64,000 bases of DNA from NCBI GenBank assembly GCA_007115705.1, contig QXEO01000143.1, positions 1,606,072 through 1,670,071 on the forward strand. Direction: 5' to 3'. Below, piece after piece: positions 32,371-43,227 of the stretch; within the stretch, counting starts at the first letter, position 1, and each line of letters starts with the position of its first letter. This stretch comes from Dactylis glomerata. Lineage: Eukaryota > Streptophyta > Magnoliopsida > Poales > Poaceae. Below the pieces are notes generated by a model. It did not search any database, was not told where the DNA came from, and saw only the letters and a list, made by a program, of their open reading frames with translations. The translations under genes were made by a program, and so were the position numbers.

Positions 32371-33417
32371 CTGAGAGAGCGCTAGACCGACGTGTCACCA
32401 CGGGCCCCGGTACTCCGGCCCACTTGTAAGTGAGAGGCTGGTATCGTGGGTAAGGATGTACATACGTTTACCACCAGGCAGCAATTAGAGAGTCTCGTTG
32501 TTGGGTCCCCTTGTTGTTTGACTACATGCAGCAGAGCGACAGTCTGAAAAAGGAGATAGCGTGCAAGGGGGGAATAAATCCGTTCTCATCTGACATGCGG
32601 AAGGAATAGAGAACAAAATCTTACCATTGAAATGCTTCTCATCGAGGTCACCTGCTCCATGAGCCAAACGAGTGAGACAAACTAGTCCAGGTTTAGCATC
32701 CGAAGCGTGTAGGGACCCACTTGTCTGGGTAAGGTTTGGTACGACGTGTGACTGGGGCCCCACTTGTCAATAGTATTCCCGGCCTTCGTGGGGCCACATG
32801 TCATTAGGGTTAGGATTCGTGGCTAGTGGAAATTGTGCGTAGCAGCGGGATGATAATTGACAGGGCAGCAAGATTTGAAAGGCAAGTAAATTGACGAGAC
32901 AAGCCGCAGTCTGACAAGGCGTGCTCAAGAGATCTCAGTAGCATCATCATCGCTCACTCTACTCTGGCGACTAGTTCAGTAGATGGAGGAGTTCCCTTCC
33001 ATGGGTAAACAAATGAATAAATGAAGGAAATTGCATAAACCACCAACTATTGTTGTCATCGTTGCACAAACTACTCACTTTACTTATTATTTGCACAAAC
33101 CACCAACTATTCATGTAATAGCTTGCAACTAGGTCTAAATCACAACTTAAGCGGATTAACAAGACATCTAACGCAAGGGCCCACTAGTCAGTGCTGATGT
33201 GGCATTGCATGTACACATGACATCATTTAGCGTGTCTCGATCTTTATGAAAAATTTGAAAATTTCACACATTTTGACTGAATCTCACAGAAATTAATGAA
33301 ACTTTCGAACAGCTAGTCCAAACTATTTCAAATATTTTCAGATTAGTTAGTTCATATTGCATCCAATTCCTGAATTTTTTCTAAGTTCAAAATTTCACCA
33401 ACTTCTACTAAATGTCA
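32371..33417. other. Spacer without recognised gene
   Basis: Both strands are full of stops. The region from about 33010 to 33410 has repeated short motifs (CAAACCACCAACTATT at 33036 and 33099) and may be the edge of an unclassified repeat that leads into the tandem array. Confidence 0.4.
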
Positions 33418-35364
33418 CACCAAACTTTGGAACCATGGTCCCATTTTTGGTGGAGATGTGCATATTTGCATTCCCAACCACTTTGGCAACTAGTGTTTTT
33501 CCAGTTTCCACATAAAAAATGCATTTCCCATTTTTCAGGTGCCTGGAGGGGTCGAAACAGGTGCTTTTTTTTGTTAAGGGGCCACCAAGGGCAGTGTGCA
33601 GAACATCACCACTCTATTTTTCATGTGTGGGGGACCTGCCAGGGGTGCCACATCCAGGAGGCTAGGAATTATCTCGGCCTGCTGCCATATAATGAATTAT
33701 TTTTGCCCTAAATCCTTTTTAATCCAATTTTGCACTGGGGCTACAAGAAATGCACACCAGAAAAATTGGGGAAAATACAGGGAGGTCCCCTGGGGGTATG
33801 GGACCCTAGAACCAAGACCAAACCATGGTTCCCACCCCACCTGGCAGAGATCGATGGCACCACCGAGTCTGACCTAGATCTCGGAGGGGGGCCTGGGGAA
33901 TTCAGAAAAAATCAAAAAAAATGGAAAAACACTGCATGGAGTCATGGTGAGTGATGCATCACCTAGGAAAAATACCAAACATGCCATCCCACGGGTTCAC
34001 ATGTGGACTCTCTCACAGAGAGGTGCTTCCACGCAGGAGTTCTCTTGGTCTTCCTTGGCAGATGACCATGGTTTATGCAAGTTCCACACCAAACTTTGGA
34101 ACCATGGTCCCATTATTGGTGGAGATGTGCATCTTTGCATTCCCAACCACTTTTGCAACTAGTGTTTTTCCAGTTTCCACATAAAAAATGCATTTCCCAT
34201 TTTTCAGGTGCCCGGAGGTGTCGAAACAGGTGCTTTTTTGTGAAGGGGCCACCAAGGGCAGTGTGCAGAATATCACCACTCTATTTTTCATGGGTGGGGG
34301 ACCTGCCAGGGGTGCCACATCCAGGAGGCTAGGAATTATCTCGGCCTGGTGCCATATAATGAATTATTTTTGCCCTAAATCCTTTTTAATCCAATTTTGC
34401 ACTGGGGCTACAAGAAATGCACACCAGAAAAATTGGTGAAAAATACAGGGAGGTCCCCTGGGGGTGTGGGACCCTAGAACCAAGACCAAACCATGGTTTC
34501 CACCCCACCTGGCAGACATCGATGGCACCGCCGAGTCTGACCTAGATCTCGGAGGGGGGCCTGGGGAATTCAGAAAAAATCAAAAAAATGGAAAAACACT
34601 GCATGGAGTCATGGCGAGTGATGCATCACCTAGGAAAAATACCAAATATGCCATCCCAAGGGTTCACATGTGGACTCTCTCACAGAGAGGTGCTTCCACG
34701 CAGGAGTTCTCTTGGTCTTCCTTGGCAGATGACCATGGTTTGTGCAAGTTCCACACCAAACTTTGGAACCATGGTCCCATTTTTTATGGAGATGTGCATC
34801 TTTGCATTCCCAACCACTTTTGCAACTAGTGTTTTTCCAGTTTCCACATAAAAATGCATTTCCCATTTTTCAGGTGCCCGGAGGGGTCAAAACAGGTGCT
34901 TTTTTGTGAAGGGGCCACCAAGGGCAGTGTGCAGAACATCACCACTCTATTTTTCATGGGTGGGGGACCTGCCAGGGGTGCCACATCCAGGAGGCTAGGA
35001 ATTATCTCGGCCTGCTGCCATATAATGAATTATTTTTGCCCTAAATCCTTTTTAATCCAATTTTGCATTGGGGCTACAAGAAATGCACACCAGCAAAATT
35101 GGGGAAAAATACAGGGAGGTCCCCTGGGAGTGTGGGACCCTAGAACCAAGACCAAACCATGGTTCCCACCCCACTTGGCAGACATCGATGGCACCGCCGA
35201 GTCTGACCTAGATCTCGGAGGGGGGCCTGGGGAATTCAGAAAAAAACAAATAAATGGAAAAACACTGCATGGAGTCATGGTGAGTGATGCATCACCTAGG
35301 AAAAATACCAAACATGTCATCCCAAGGGTTCACATGTGGACTCTCTCACAGAGAGGTGCTTCCA
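33418..35364. repeat. Tandem array, ~668-bp unit, about 2.9 copies
   Basis: The motif CAAACTTTGGAACCATGGTCCC occurs at 33421, 34090 and 34757, giving periods of 669 and 667 bp. Copies are nearly identical, with scattered substitutions and 1-2-base indels. The third copy breaks off near 35364 at GAGAGGTGCTTCCA, where unique sequence starts. Parts of each unit are open in one plus-strand frame (up to 181 codons in the third copy), but the frames shift between copies, so I do not call a protein. Confidence 0.9.
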
Positions 35365-35467
35365 AACATTGCATGACATGGTTTCATAACAGTTCATAAC
35401 ATAATAAACACAAAGTACTTCAATGTGTTCAGTTCATTACATAATTTTATTGCGAAAGCACAACACA

Positions 35468-36411
35468 TCAGGGTTCAAGCTGGGCGCGTAGCTGCTCGTT
35501 TTCCTTCTCAAGAGATGCCACGAGTTGGCAGCTTGTGAGGTATTTCATTTTGGAATCCACGAGCTCCCTGAGTGCTTTCTCGTTTTCAGCCAGCAGGTTC
35601 CTGCATGTGATCTCCAGGGTGATAGTACTATTTGTTAGCTTCAAATTTTCCTCAATAGATCTTTGATCCTGGCTGTATTCTTATGTGCCGAGGCTCTGGC
35701 TTCCTTGTACAGTTCCGACCACTGTTGATTCTCCTTTACAAGCTGCTTGCGCTCACGAGCAAGGCACTTGGCAACTAAGAGGACTTTAGCCATATCCACT
35801 TCCTGGGTCAATTTTTTCTCCCTTTGTTTGGCTATCCGTTCATTAAGACAGGACGCCATATCTGGGTTCAGCCCCACCTTCTTTTCCTGTATAAAATAAA
35901 AATAGGGTTATTTCTACCAACGATGCCAACTAAGTGGCAGTGGCGTCCTCGCAAAAAACCCATTATAGGTAAAGCACTCTACACTCACCTAAGTCAGAAT
36001 CGCAAGAACCCCAATGCATGTCAACACAATTAGAGAGTGCTTACCTCGCTGAGCCGGGGAAATGTGGGCATCGGGTTCTGGATTGCCGCCGCCATTTTTT
36101 GGGAGAGAGGCACACCCTGCAAAACCATCATGGCTCCGCCGGCTCTGGAAAATTTTATTCCACGGTAATGAGTTATAGAGGAGGAAGAAGAAGAAGAACA
36201 AAAAGATGATGATGAAGAAGAAGAATTCGTCCCAGTACCCAGATGAGCCCTCGCCTGATTCAAGTTTTCCCTTCTCCATCAGGGAGAGCAAAGATTGCGC
36301 CTCTATGTGAGGGCTTTCTCTAATGGATGGAGCAAGTTCCTTCCGGCGGCGAGCTCTCTCCATTCTCTCCGCTTCCTGAGTCGTCATGGGGCGATTTCTC
36401 TTTGGAGGCAT
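35468..36411 (-). pseudogene. Coiled-coil protein gene, frameshifted
   Basis: On the minus strand, an ATG at 36411 opens a basic, charged N-terminus (MPPKRNRPMTTQEAERMERA). After a Phe/Ser low-complexity stretch encoded by GAA/GAT microsatellites (about 36179-36228), a frame gives MAAAIQNPMPTFPRLSE and a good donor at 36045-36043. A later exon begins at 35886 after a pyrimidine-rich acceptor and encodes a long coiled coil (ERIAKQREKKLTQEVDMAKV...). At about 35680 the coiled-coil pattern moves to another frame (RSIEENLKLTNS to ENEQLRAQLEP) and ends at TGA 35468-35470. The link between the first two parts is uncertain. No family is recognised. Confidence 0.45.
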
Positions 36412-36838
36412 GGCTAGACAGAGCGGATGGGGGGTCGGGCAGGAGGAAGGAGAAGGAAGTAGGTGAATGAATAATATGGCAAGATAGTCAAACAGCCCAG
36501 CCCGTGGTCCAACCACTGCTCTCTGTCTTCTAGCCTTCTCATGCAAGCTATATGCTCCGTAATTAAAAAAATAGAGCCCCCGCCTGGCACGCGGGTGGAT
36601 ACATGGCGCCGATTAACTGACGCTCACTGCCCTGTCCCATCGTGCCAGTGCCAGGGTCCTGGCTAGACATGAGAAGGCATGCCAGGACACGCCGGAAGAT
36701 AAAATGCATTATATTTTATATATTAACTGAAAATGGAAGGGTCAAATCTTACGCAAGATAAATTGCACTGAACAGAAAATGGTAGCTAATATGCATGGCT
36801 TTTGCATTTTCTTCATAGATTACTAACTTAACCACTAG

Positions 36839-37666
36839 CTAAACCCAGTACATGATGTCGTCGGAGTCGTCGGAGTCGACCTCCGTTGGGGCCTTGTCCT
36901 TGCCCTCTGCTTCATCCTCCATCGTGGTTGCCTTGCCCTTTCCCCTGCCCTGGGGTTCCAATGACCTGGTCATGGCCGTCTTCATGTCTCGTGCAAACTT
37001 TGCGGCGGCGGATCTTGGCTGCTCAGTGTTGACGCCGCCGTCCTCATCGTCCGATTCAAGATTGATGAACGGTACGGGTTTGAGGGCGGTCTTGAACTGG
37101 CCTACACTGCGAGGCCTGCTAGAGCCACTGCCAGACCTGCTCGAGGTCGAAGAAGTAGGAGTTGGAGTAGATGCATTGCTGCTCGGTTCAAGCCACCATG
37201 GCCATCTGATGCGGCGGCGGCGGCTTGACCTACCGCGTTGTGCACGACCGGGCGTGGAGTTCCCGCTGTGGTAGTACGTACCACCGCCATGGCTGAGGCC
37301 TGGGGTGGCGTGGCTGAGGCCTGGGGTGGAGCTTCCGCATCGTGTGCGGGAGGTGTTGTAGCGGCCGGTGCGAGGCATCTGAACTACGGGGAGGGCTTGC
37401 TCATGTGAAGAACAGGAGGCGGAGGCTAGTGTTCGTGCTGTCTGCCCAGAGGGAAACAGATCTTTTTGATAGGGTAGCTCTCCATGGAAGCACATGCCCC
37501 CAGCGACTGTGCATAGCTTCCACGCTTGTAAACAATACATTTTCTTAGTGTCCATGATGGCAATTTCATTGGTGGCATAGTTGCGTTGCACGATCCCACC
37601 TGTCATACTCAAACGGTCATATTCTGGGGGGCGCGCTGGTATAACTGCCGGATGCAAGAGCAGCAT
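36839..37666 (-). CDS. Unrecognised ORF with basic and acidic low-complexity C-terminus
   Basis: A frame of about 275 codons runs from ATG 37666 to TAG. The first 80 residues are ordinary; the middle is rich in Ser, Arg, Pro and Gly, with a direct repeat (STPGLSHATPGLSHGGG). The end is strongly acidic (EVDSDDSDDIMYWV). It lies back to back with the GRF gene, sharing an upstream region of about 130 bp, and downstream of the Mutator-like transposase. It could be a transposon-carried ORF or chance in GC-rich DNA. I know no family for it. Confidence 0.35.
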   Translation of the reverse strand: MLLLHPAVIPARPPEYDRLSMTGGIVQRNYATNEIAIMDTKKMYCLQAWKLCTVAGGMCFHGELPYQKDLFPSGQTARTLASASCSSHEQALPVVQMPRTGRYNTSRTRCGSSTPGLSHATPGLSHGGGTYYHSGNSTPGRAQRGRSSRRRRIRWPWWLEPSSNASTPTPTSSTSSRSGSGSSRPRSVGQFKTALKPVPFINLESDDEDGGVNTEQPRSAAAKFARDMKTAMTRSLEPQGRGKGKATTMEDEAEGKDKAPTEVDSDDSDDIMYWV

Positions 37667-37794
37667 CGTCACTCCGTGACTTCCTTCTTCCCATCTCCCC
37701 TTTGCACCTATGATTCTTTTCCGGGCTAGCTCACATCTGCTGTTCTAGTTCCCCACCTAGTCCCTCTGCTATGCTCTTTCTTGGGTGCAAGGCA

Positions 37795-38401
37795 ATGGTT
37801 CGCAGCTACTGCAGTTCTTCGCGGGCGGAATCAGGGACGGCTCGCCGAGGCTCCCCTATCCCGTACCGGAGTAAGCCCTATGACTATTCGCCGGACAAAA
37901 TCTGTGACTGTGGAGTAAAGATGCCAAGATGGATTGCGTGGACGGATGAAAACGCTGGGAGAAGATTCTACAACTGCGGCATCCACGCGGTATTATTGTA
38001 AACTAATCATGTTTGTTTGCCAGTTTAGTTATTTTAATTCTCACATCTTTCCTCTTCCTTTACTATGTTTTTGGCAGGAAGGCAAGGGCCGAGGCTGTGA
38101 GAAGTATGTGTGGATGGACGACCCACTGCCAATTTTCTAGAGAGAGCTTGTTCGTGATCTTCGTGATGCTGTATGGGAGAAGATGGAGGAGAACCGTGCG
38201 CTGCTTGAGGAAAACAAGGAGCTTCTGGACCAACTTCGGAAGCTCGAGCAGAGTGGTGGTGTGCATGCTCAGTTGTAGAAGCAAGCAGCTAAAATAGAGC
38301 AGATCAAGGTTAGGGCAGATGGTGGAAACAATCTGCTTTTCATATGGATATGTTCCATGGCATTTGCAGTTTATGTTGGCATTATGATGTCTAGCACCTG
38401 A
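37795..38401 (+). pseudogene. GRF zinc-finger, coiled-coil, membrane-tail protein, two in-frame stops
   Basis: Exons are 37795-37989 and 38078-38401, with an 88-nt intron (donor GTATTA, acceptor TTGGCAG) that keeps the frame. The two exons together make a GRF-type zinc finger: CDCGVKMPRWIAWT, GRRFYNC, then GCEKYVWMDDP, with the intron inside the finger. A coiled coil follows (WEKMEENRALLEENKELLDQL), and the last 25 residues form a hydrophobic tail (LLFIWICSMAFAVYVGIMM). This domain order is common in grass genomes. TAG codons at 38138-38140 (just after the finger) and 38276-38278 interrupt the frame; both would be CAG if one T were C. The function of the family is unknown; GRF fingers bind nucleic acid in other proteins. 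Confidence 0.75.
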
Positions 38402-38722
38402 AAAGCAGAACTATAAGGACCCAAATATTGTGTAATGTGAAATATTATCCTATGCCATTTATTCTACCTTTTCTGACTGTCCCTCTGAACAAAAACTCCA
38501 ATATAAGAACATATGCATAATGTCAAACAAGGCTTATTAAAAATGAGTACAAAGTTTACAAATTACAAATTCCATAACAAATACAGTTCAGACAGAATTT
38601 CGGGCAGGTCCAGAGCCCCTGTTTTACAATGCACACACAAACACACATGTTCCGGAAAAATAGTTTTCAGAATTTTGCTGTATTACAGAGACGGAGCACT
38701 CAGAAAAAAGACTGAATTAGTC

Positions 38723-41700
38723 TTACTCCCACCTAGCTGTCTTCTTCCTCTTTGGGGACAGTTTTCTCGCCTTCTTGTATGTTGGATCAGAAGGTTCTGG
38801 AATGTCCGGCCAATCTGAATCAGATCCCGTGTCATCATCACTCCACTCAACTTCCTCGTGAAGCACATAGACAGCATCAGCAGTCTTGCACCTTGTCTTG
38901 CGCTTCCTGACAAATGTTAGAAAGCAGGTAAGCCCTAGCTAAGCATAGATATTACCTAATTATAAATAAAGATCATACACGCAAATACTTCATACCTAGG
39001 CTTTGGTCCGTTCAAAGGACACCCCACTGCTCTATGTCCAATACATTTGCATTGCTTACATCTGTTTTTGCCATTCTTGCTACCACTAAAAGGCATGCCC
39101 TGCTTCTCCATGAAATTCTTGAACCTACTCATCCTAGGTCTTCCTTTGCCTCTTTTAACATTTGGCTGGTACAGCTTGAAAGGTAGTTGAACCATAGGCC
39201 ACTGTGACTGGTCTGTGCAAGGAGGGACGACACCTGCGTAGGTAGCTCGAAATCTAGCCAAAGAGAAGTACTCACTCACATATTGATCAAGGTGTGGCAG
39301 AGTTCTTTTGTAAACCAAGAAGATTAACGCGTGTGGGCATGGCTTCCTAGTATGCTGCAACTCTAAGCAGCTGCATTCTCTACTGTCAATCTTCACGACA
39401 TGCCTCAGGCTATTCCGGCTCAAATCTCTCACCTCACAGCTGTGGTCGTTAGACTCTCCAACTCTAAGGTAACCAAGACCTCGACTTCTCTGGTTTATTT
39501 GCTGAATAACAACGGGTAGAATGTGCCCTCTTAGTCTGTCCCCAATATCTCTTCTTACTTTTATCAGCCTCATCAACATACCTCGTATGGTGTCCATCAA
39601 CATATGAACTGGAAGGTCTTTTGAGTCTTTGACCCAGTTATTTACGGTTTCAGCAAGGTTGTTGTTTATGTAATCACACTTTATTGCAGGATTAAAAGCA
39701 CTCCTCATCCATAAAAGGCTGTGATTCATTTCCAAGTATACGGCAAAATCAGATTTTTCAGCATGTATCTTGTCCATAAAACATTTGTAGCTCTCAGGCT
39801 TGTAGGCCCTAGCAGCAGTCCACATGTAGCGATATATAGTGCCTGAGTAGTGCCTGTACAGGTTCAACATCAAATGAGCATGGCATTCTCTTTGTTCAGC
39901 ATGTGGAAATACTATCCGAACTGCATTTGCCAATCCTTTGCATGCATCAGTGCTTATGGCCTGTGGTGAAACATCACCTATTGATCTATGCAGTTGCCTC
40001 ATAAACCACTCCCAGTTCGCCTCTGATTCCGACTGAAACAGGCCGAATGCCACCGGGAACATCCAGTTGTGCCCATCCAGTGCTGTCGCTGATGCTAGAC
40101 AACCATTCCATCTGCCAGTGAGGACAGTGGAGTCTATACTCATATATGGCCTACAACCCTCCTTGAACCCTTGAATACAGGGCTCAAGGGCCAACAAAAA
40201 AGGTTAAAATATATGTTCCCCTCCTCCTCTTTCGTGTCAATCTCGACAACACTACCTTGAGACCTAGATTGTATTTCAGCCTTGAAGCTGTACAACAGCC
40301 TGAAACTATTTTCCCAGTCCCCGTATAGTGTTTGCAAAGCTTTCTCTTTACCTTTCCAAACTATGTGATACGGTAGCTCGACGTTGTAATCAGTCATAAG
40401 CTTTACCTGAATCGCCTTGGCAGTCTCATTGGGCGTTTTCTTAAAAATGGCCAAAGCATGCTTCTCAACCCATTCTTGAGTTGCACAAGAAAATCTTAGT
40501 TTGCAGCCTGTTGGACACCTGTGTGCAGGTCCCATCTTGTTCACCTGCATCGGAACATTCATTTTATACATTAGTTGCTTCATAATAATTCCTAAACTTG
40601 TTTCACATATGAAAACCTGAACCCGTCAGTTAGAAATAGATATTTATGTGCGAGGAAAGCTTGTCAGTACACTAACTGTTTCTCCACCAGGAAGTATCCT
40701 AACGGAGATCTTCCATGGGCATTGATCCTTCACCCTCTCCCCATTGTAGTAGTCTAATCTGCACCTCGCCTCGTACCGTTTCCTTGTGTTTCTAGTTCTG
40801 AAGACGTCAAACTCTCCGATGATACAATATTGCACAAATGCTTTCCTGAATTCTGCCATGTTGGCGAAGTATGTGCCCACCATAATTACAGGTACCACTG
40901 GATCATAAGTTATCGCTAACTCGCTAGTGACCTCATCATCTACCAGGATGGCAGCTTCCTCCATTAGTGATTTATCGATTACATCATCACCTGTTTCTTA
41001 TTCCAGCACCTCTATTTCACTGTCCTCATCTTCCCCTATGTCCGAAACGGGAGGACCTTCATTGTCATCCTCTACATCATCATCACTAGGTTCATTAGCA
41101 ATGCCAAGTACATCACACATTGTTTTCTCTGCCATGGGTTCGTCGACGCCATCACTTCCCATGGGTTTGACATTGACAGTCTGCCAATCTACTTGCTGTG
41201 CTGAGAAATTTTCTTCCACATCTATCTCTACTAGTGATGGTGGTTCTGCCCTTTGTTTAAAAAAATCTTGCTCCAATTGGCATTCCCATTGACAAGTATC
41301 ATCGTTATCTGACTCTGCTAACGTCCAGTCCTTCTTGGGGGTGGACTCCTTGTTAGTGTTTCCGGTGGGGGTGGACTCCTTGTTGGTATACTTCTTGGGG
41401 GTGATCTTCTTTGTGGTTGACTTCTTGGGGTTGTTCTCCTCGGTGGTCTTCTTTGTGGTTGACTTCTTGGGGGTGTTCTGCTCGGTGGAATTCTTTGCGG
41501 TTGACTTCTTGGGGGTGTTCTCCTCAGTGGTCTTCTTTGTGGTTAACTTCTTGGGAGTCTTATCCTCGGTGGTCTTCTTTGTGGTTGACTTCTTGGGGGT
41601 GGTTTCCTCGGTGGTCTTCTCTGTGGTAGACTTCTTTGGGGTGTTCTCCTCAGTGGTATTCTTTGTGGTTGACATCTTGGGGGTCTTATCCTCGGTGGTC

Positions 41701-43227
41701 TTCTTTGTGGTTGACTTTTTGGGGGTGGTTTCCTCGGTGGTCTTCTTTGTGGTTGACTTTTTGGGGGTCGTTTCCTCGGTGGTCTTCTTTGTGGTTAAGG
41801 GGGTGTTCTCCTCGGTGGTCTTTTTTGTGGTTGACTGGGTGTTCTCCTCGGTGGTCTTCTTTCTGGTTGACTTCTTACGGGTGTTCTCCCCCTCGGTGGT
41901 CATCAACCACTCTGCCATAGACTGCGCGGAGGCGTTCTTTCTGGGATAGGTCCTCTTGCATAGGAGCTTGCGGGTCCGCTTCAGACTATCTGTTGGAGTA
42001 AACTTTGCAGTATTCTTTGGACTAAAATTTCCAGTACCAACCTTACTAGGGCTGATCCAATCCTTCATGGAACTAGGAATGTTCCCGTTACCTTCAGTTA
42101 AACCATCCCCCTCTGGATCAGCACGGGTGCCTACGCAACCGAGAAACAGTATATGGTTGCCCGTTCCATATTTCTCCAATGCCACATCTAAATTAGGTTG
42201 ACTGTTAACGCCAATCTCAATGAAATCATGGATTCTTCTATTTCACCACATATATTTTACCTTTTGGTGAGATCCCAGCAGCAAGTTCTCACTAAACTTT
42301 CCAATTAGTTCAGCTACTTGTATCCCCTTCTGGCGATCGATGTAGACATCAACATCGTGTTTTGGAATGAGAACATCTGAGCCATCATCCAGTTCTACAG
42401 TGTAGGGGTCGAAGGTGGCCACCATTCTCAAAAGAGGAGGAGGTTCAGCAGCAGCAGGTTTTTCAGCAGCAGCAGGTTTTTCAACACCAGCAGGAGGTTC
42501 AGCAGCTGGATGATGTTTACCAGGAGCAGGGTTACCAATAGCAGCAGATTTACTGCTAGGATGTGTAGCAGCTTGAACACCAACATCATATTTTCTTTGA
42601 TTACCAGTAGGAAATTTCTTGGATGCCCGGGCAACAACACCATCTCGTGTTCCAGCAATAATTTTAGCATGCAAAATGTAGCCAGGAGAGTCTGCAAACC
42701 TTTCCAATTGATCTTCAATCTTTTCCATGTCCACAGGTGTAACAACCCCCCGCGGTGATACCCATTCGAATTCTATAGTTTGTGCGGAGCCCATTGGAAC
42801 AATTCCACGAACAAGTTCAACCATCCCAGATATAGACTTGAAGCTTCTTTCTGCAACGAGCAAGGTTACCTTACAACCCTCCACAGCTACGGAGTTCCCA
42901 TTGTCAAGCATACCAACGTACTAATGAATTTGTAGAGTGACGCTGTAATCTTTGCAAATCCTACTCGACACAAGGTTGGGGAAATAAGAAATACTTGTTA
43001 GTGTTTGACTAACAAACATCTCTCGCTAAAATATATCTTGATTTCCTACATCCAGCTAGCAGATACCGATGAAGAATGGTTAAATACATAAGAGAAGACA
43101 AGCTCACCTCATCCGGCTGCTCAGGGTGAGACATGATTCCTGAGTTGCGGGCCCTTCCATCCTCTGTTCTGCTCAGCTCGTCTCCCGGCGATGGCGATCT
43201 ATCTCTGCGCAACGGCTCGCTCGACAT
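38723..43227 (-). pseudogene. Mutator-like (MuDR) transposase, full length but disrupted
   Basis: The model is four minus-strand exons: 43227-43108, 42920-40677, 40544-38996 and 38906-38723, with GT-AG introns that all keep phase. Domains in order: an unrecognised N-terminus; a Thr/Lys-rich repeat region (about 41895-41300); the MuDR DNA-binding domain (VGTYFANMAEFRKAF ... CPWKISV, 40644-40964); the MULE catalytic domain (SIDSTVLTGRWNG, then ISTDACKGLANA, and a later NNLAETVNNW for the acidic residues); a SWIM zinc finger (CSCLELQHTRKPCPH); and a CCHC knuckle (CKQCKCIGHRAVGC). Breaks: TGA at 42243-42245, TAA at 40998-41000, and a one-base deficit in an A6 run (plus strand, about 40196-40201). 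No terminal inverted repeats were found, so it may be a stranded transposase or a decayed domesticated relative. Confidence 0.85.
41330..41900 (-). repeat. Coding tandem repeat (Thr-Lys-Glu) in the transposase
   Basis: About a dozen degenerate units of 39-45 bp encode variations on KKTTEENTPKKST. On the plus strand the unit reads GTGGTCTTCTTTGTGGTTG followed by ACTTCTTGGGGGT. Unit length always stays a multiple of three, so the frame has been conserved through expansion. The opposite strand is also open (204 codons) but only because of the repeat. Confidence 0.8.

Noticed and set aside
34854..35399. 181-codon plus-strand ORF in the third tandem unit.
   Set aside because: The other two units shift frame at several places, codon pattern is poor and no domain is seen.
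41335..41949. 204-codon plus-strand ORF with repeated hydrophobic VVFFVVDFLG units, looking like a multi-pass membrane protein.
   Set aside because: It is the exact antisense of the Thr-Lys-Glu repeat of the transposase; a repeat length divisible by three keeps both strands open.
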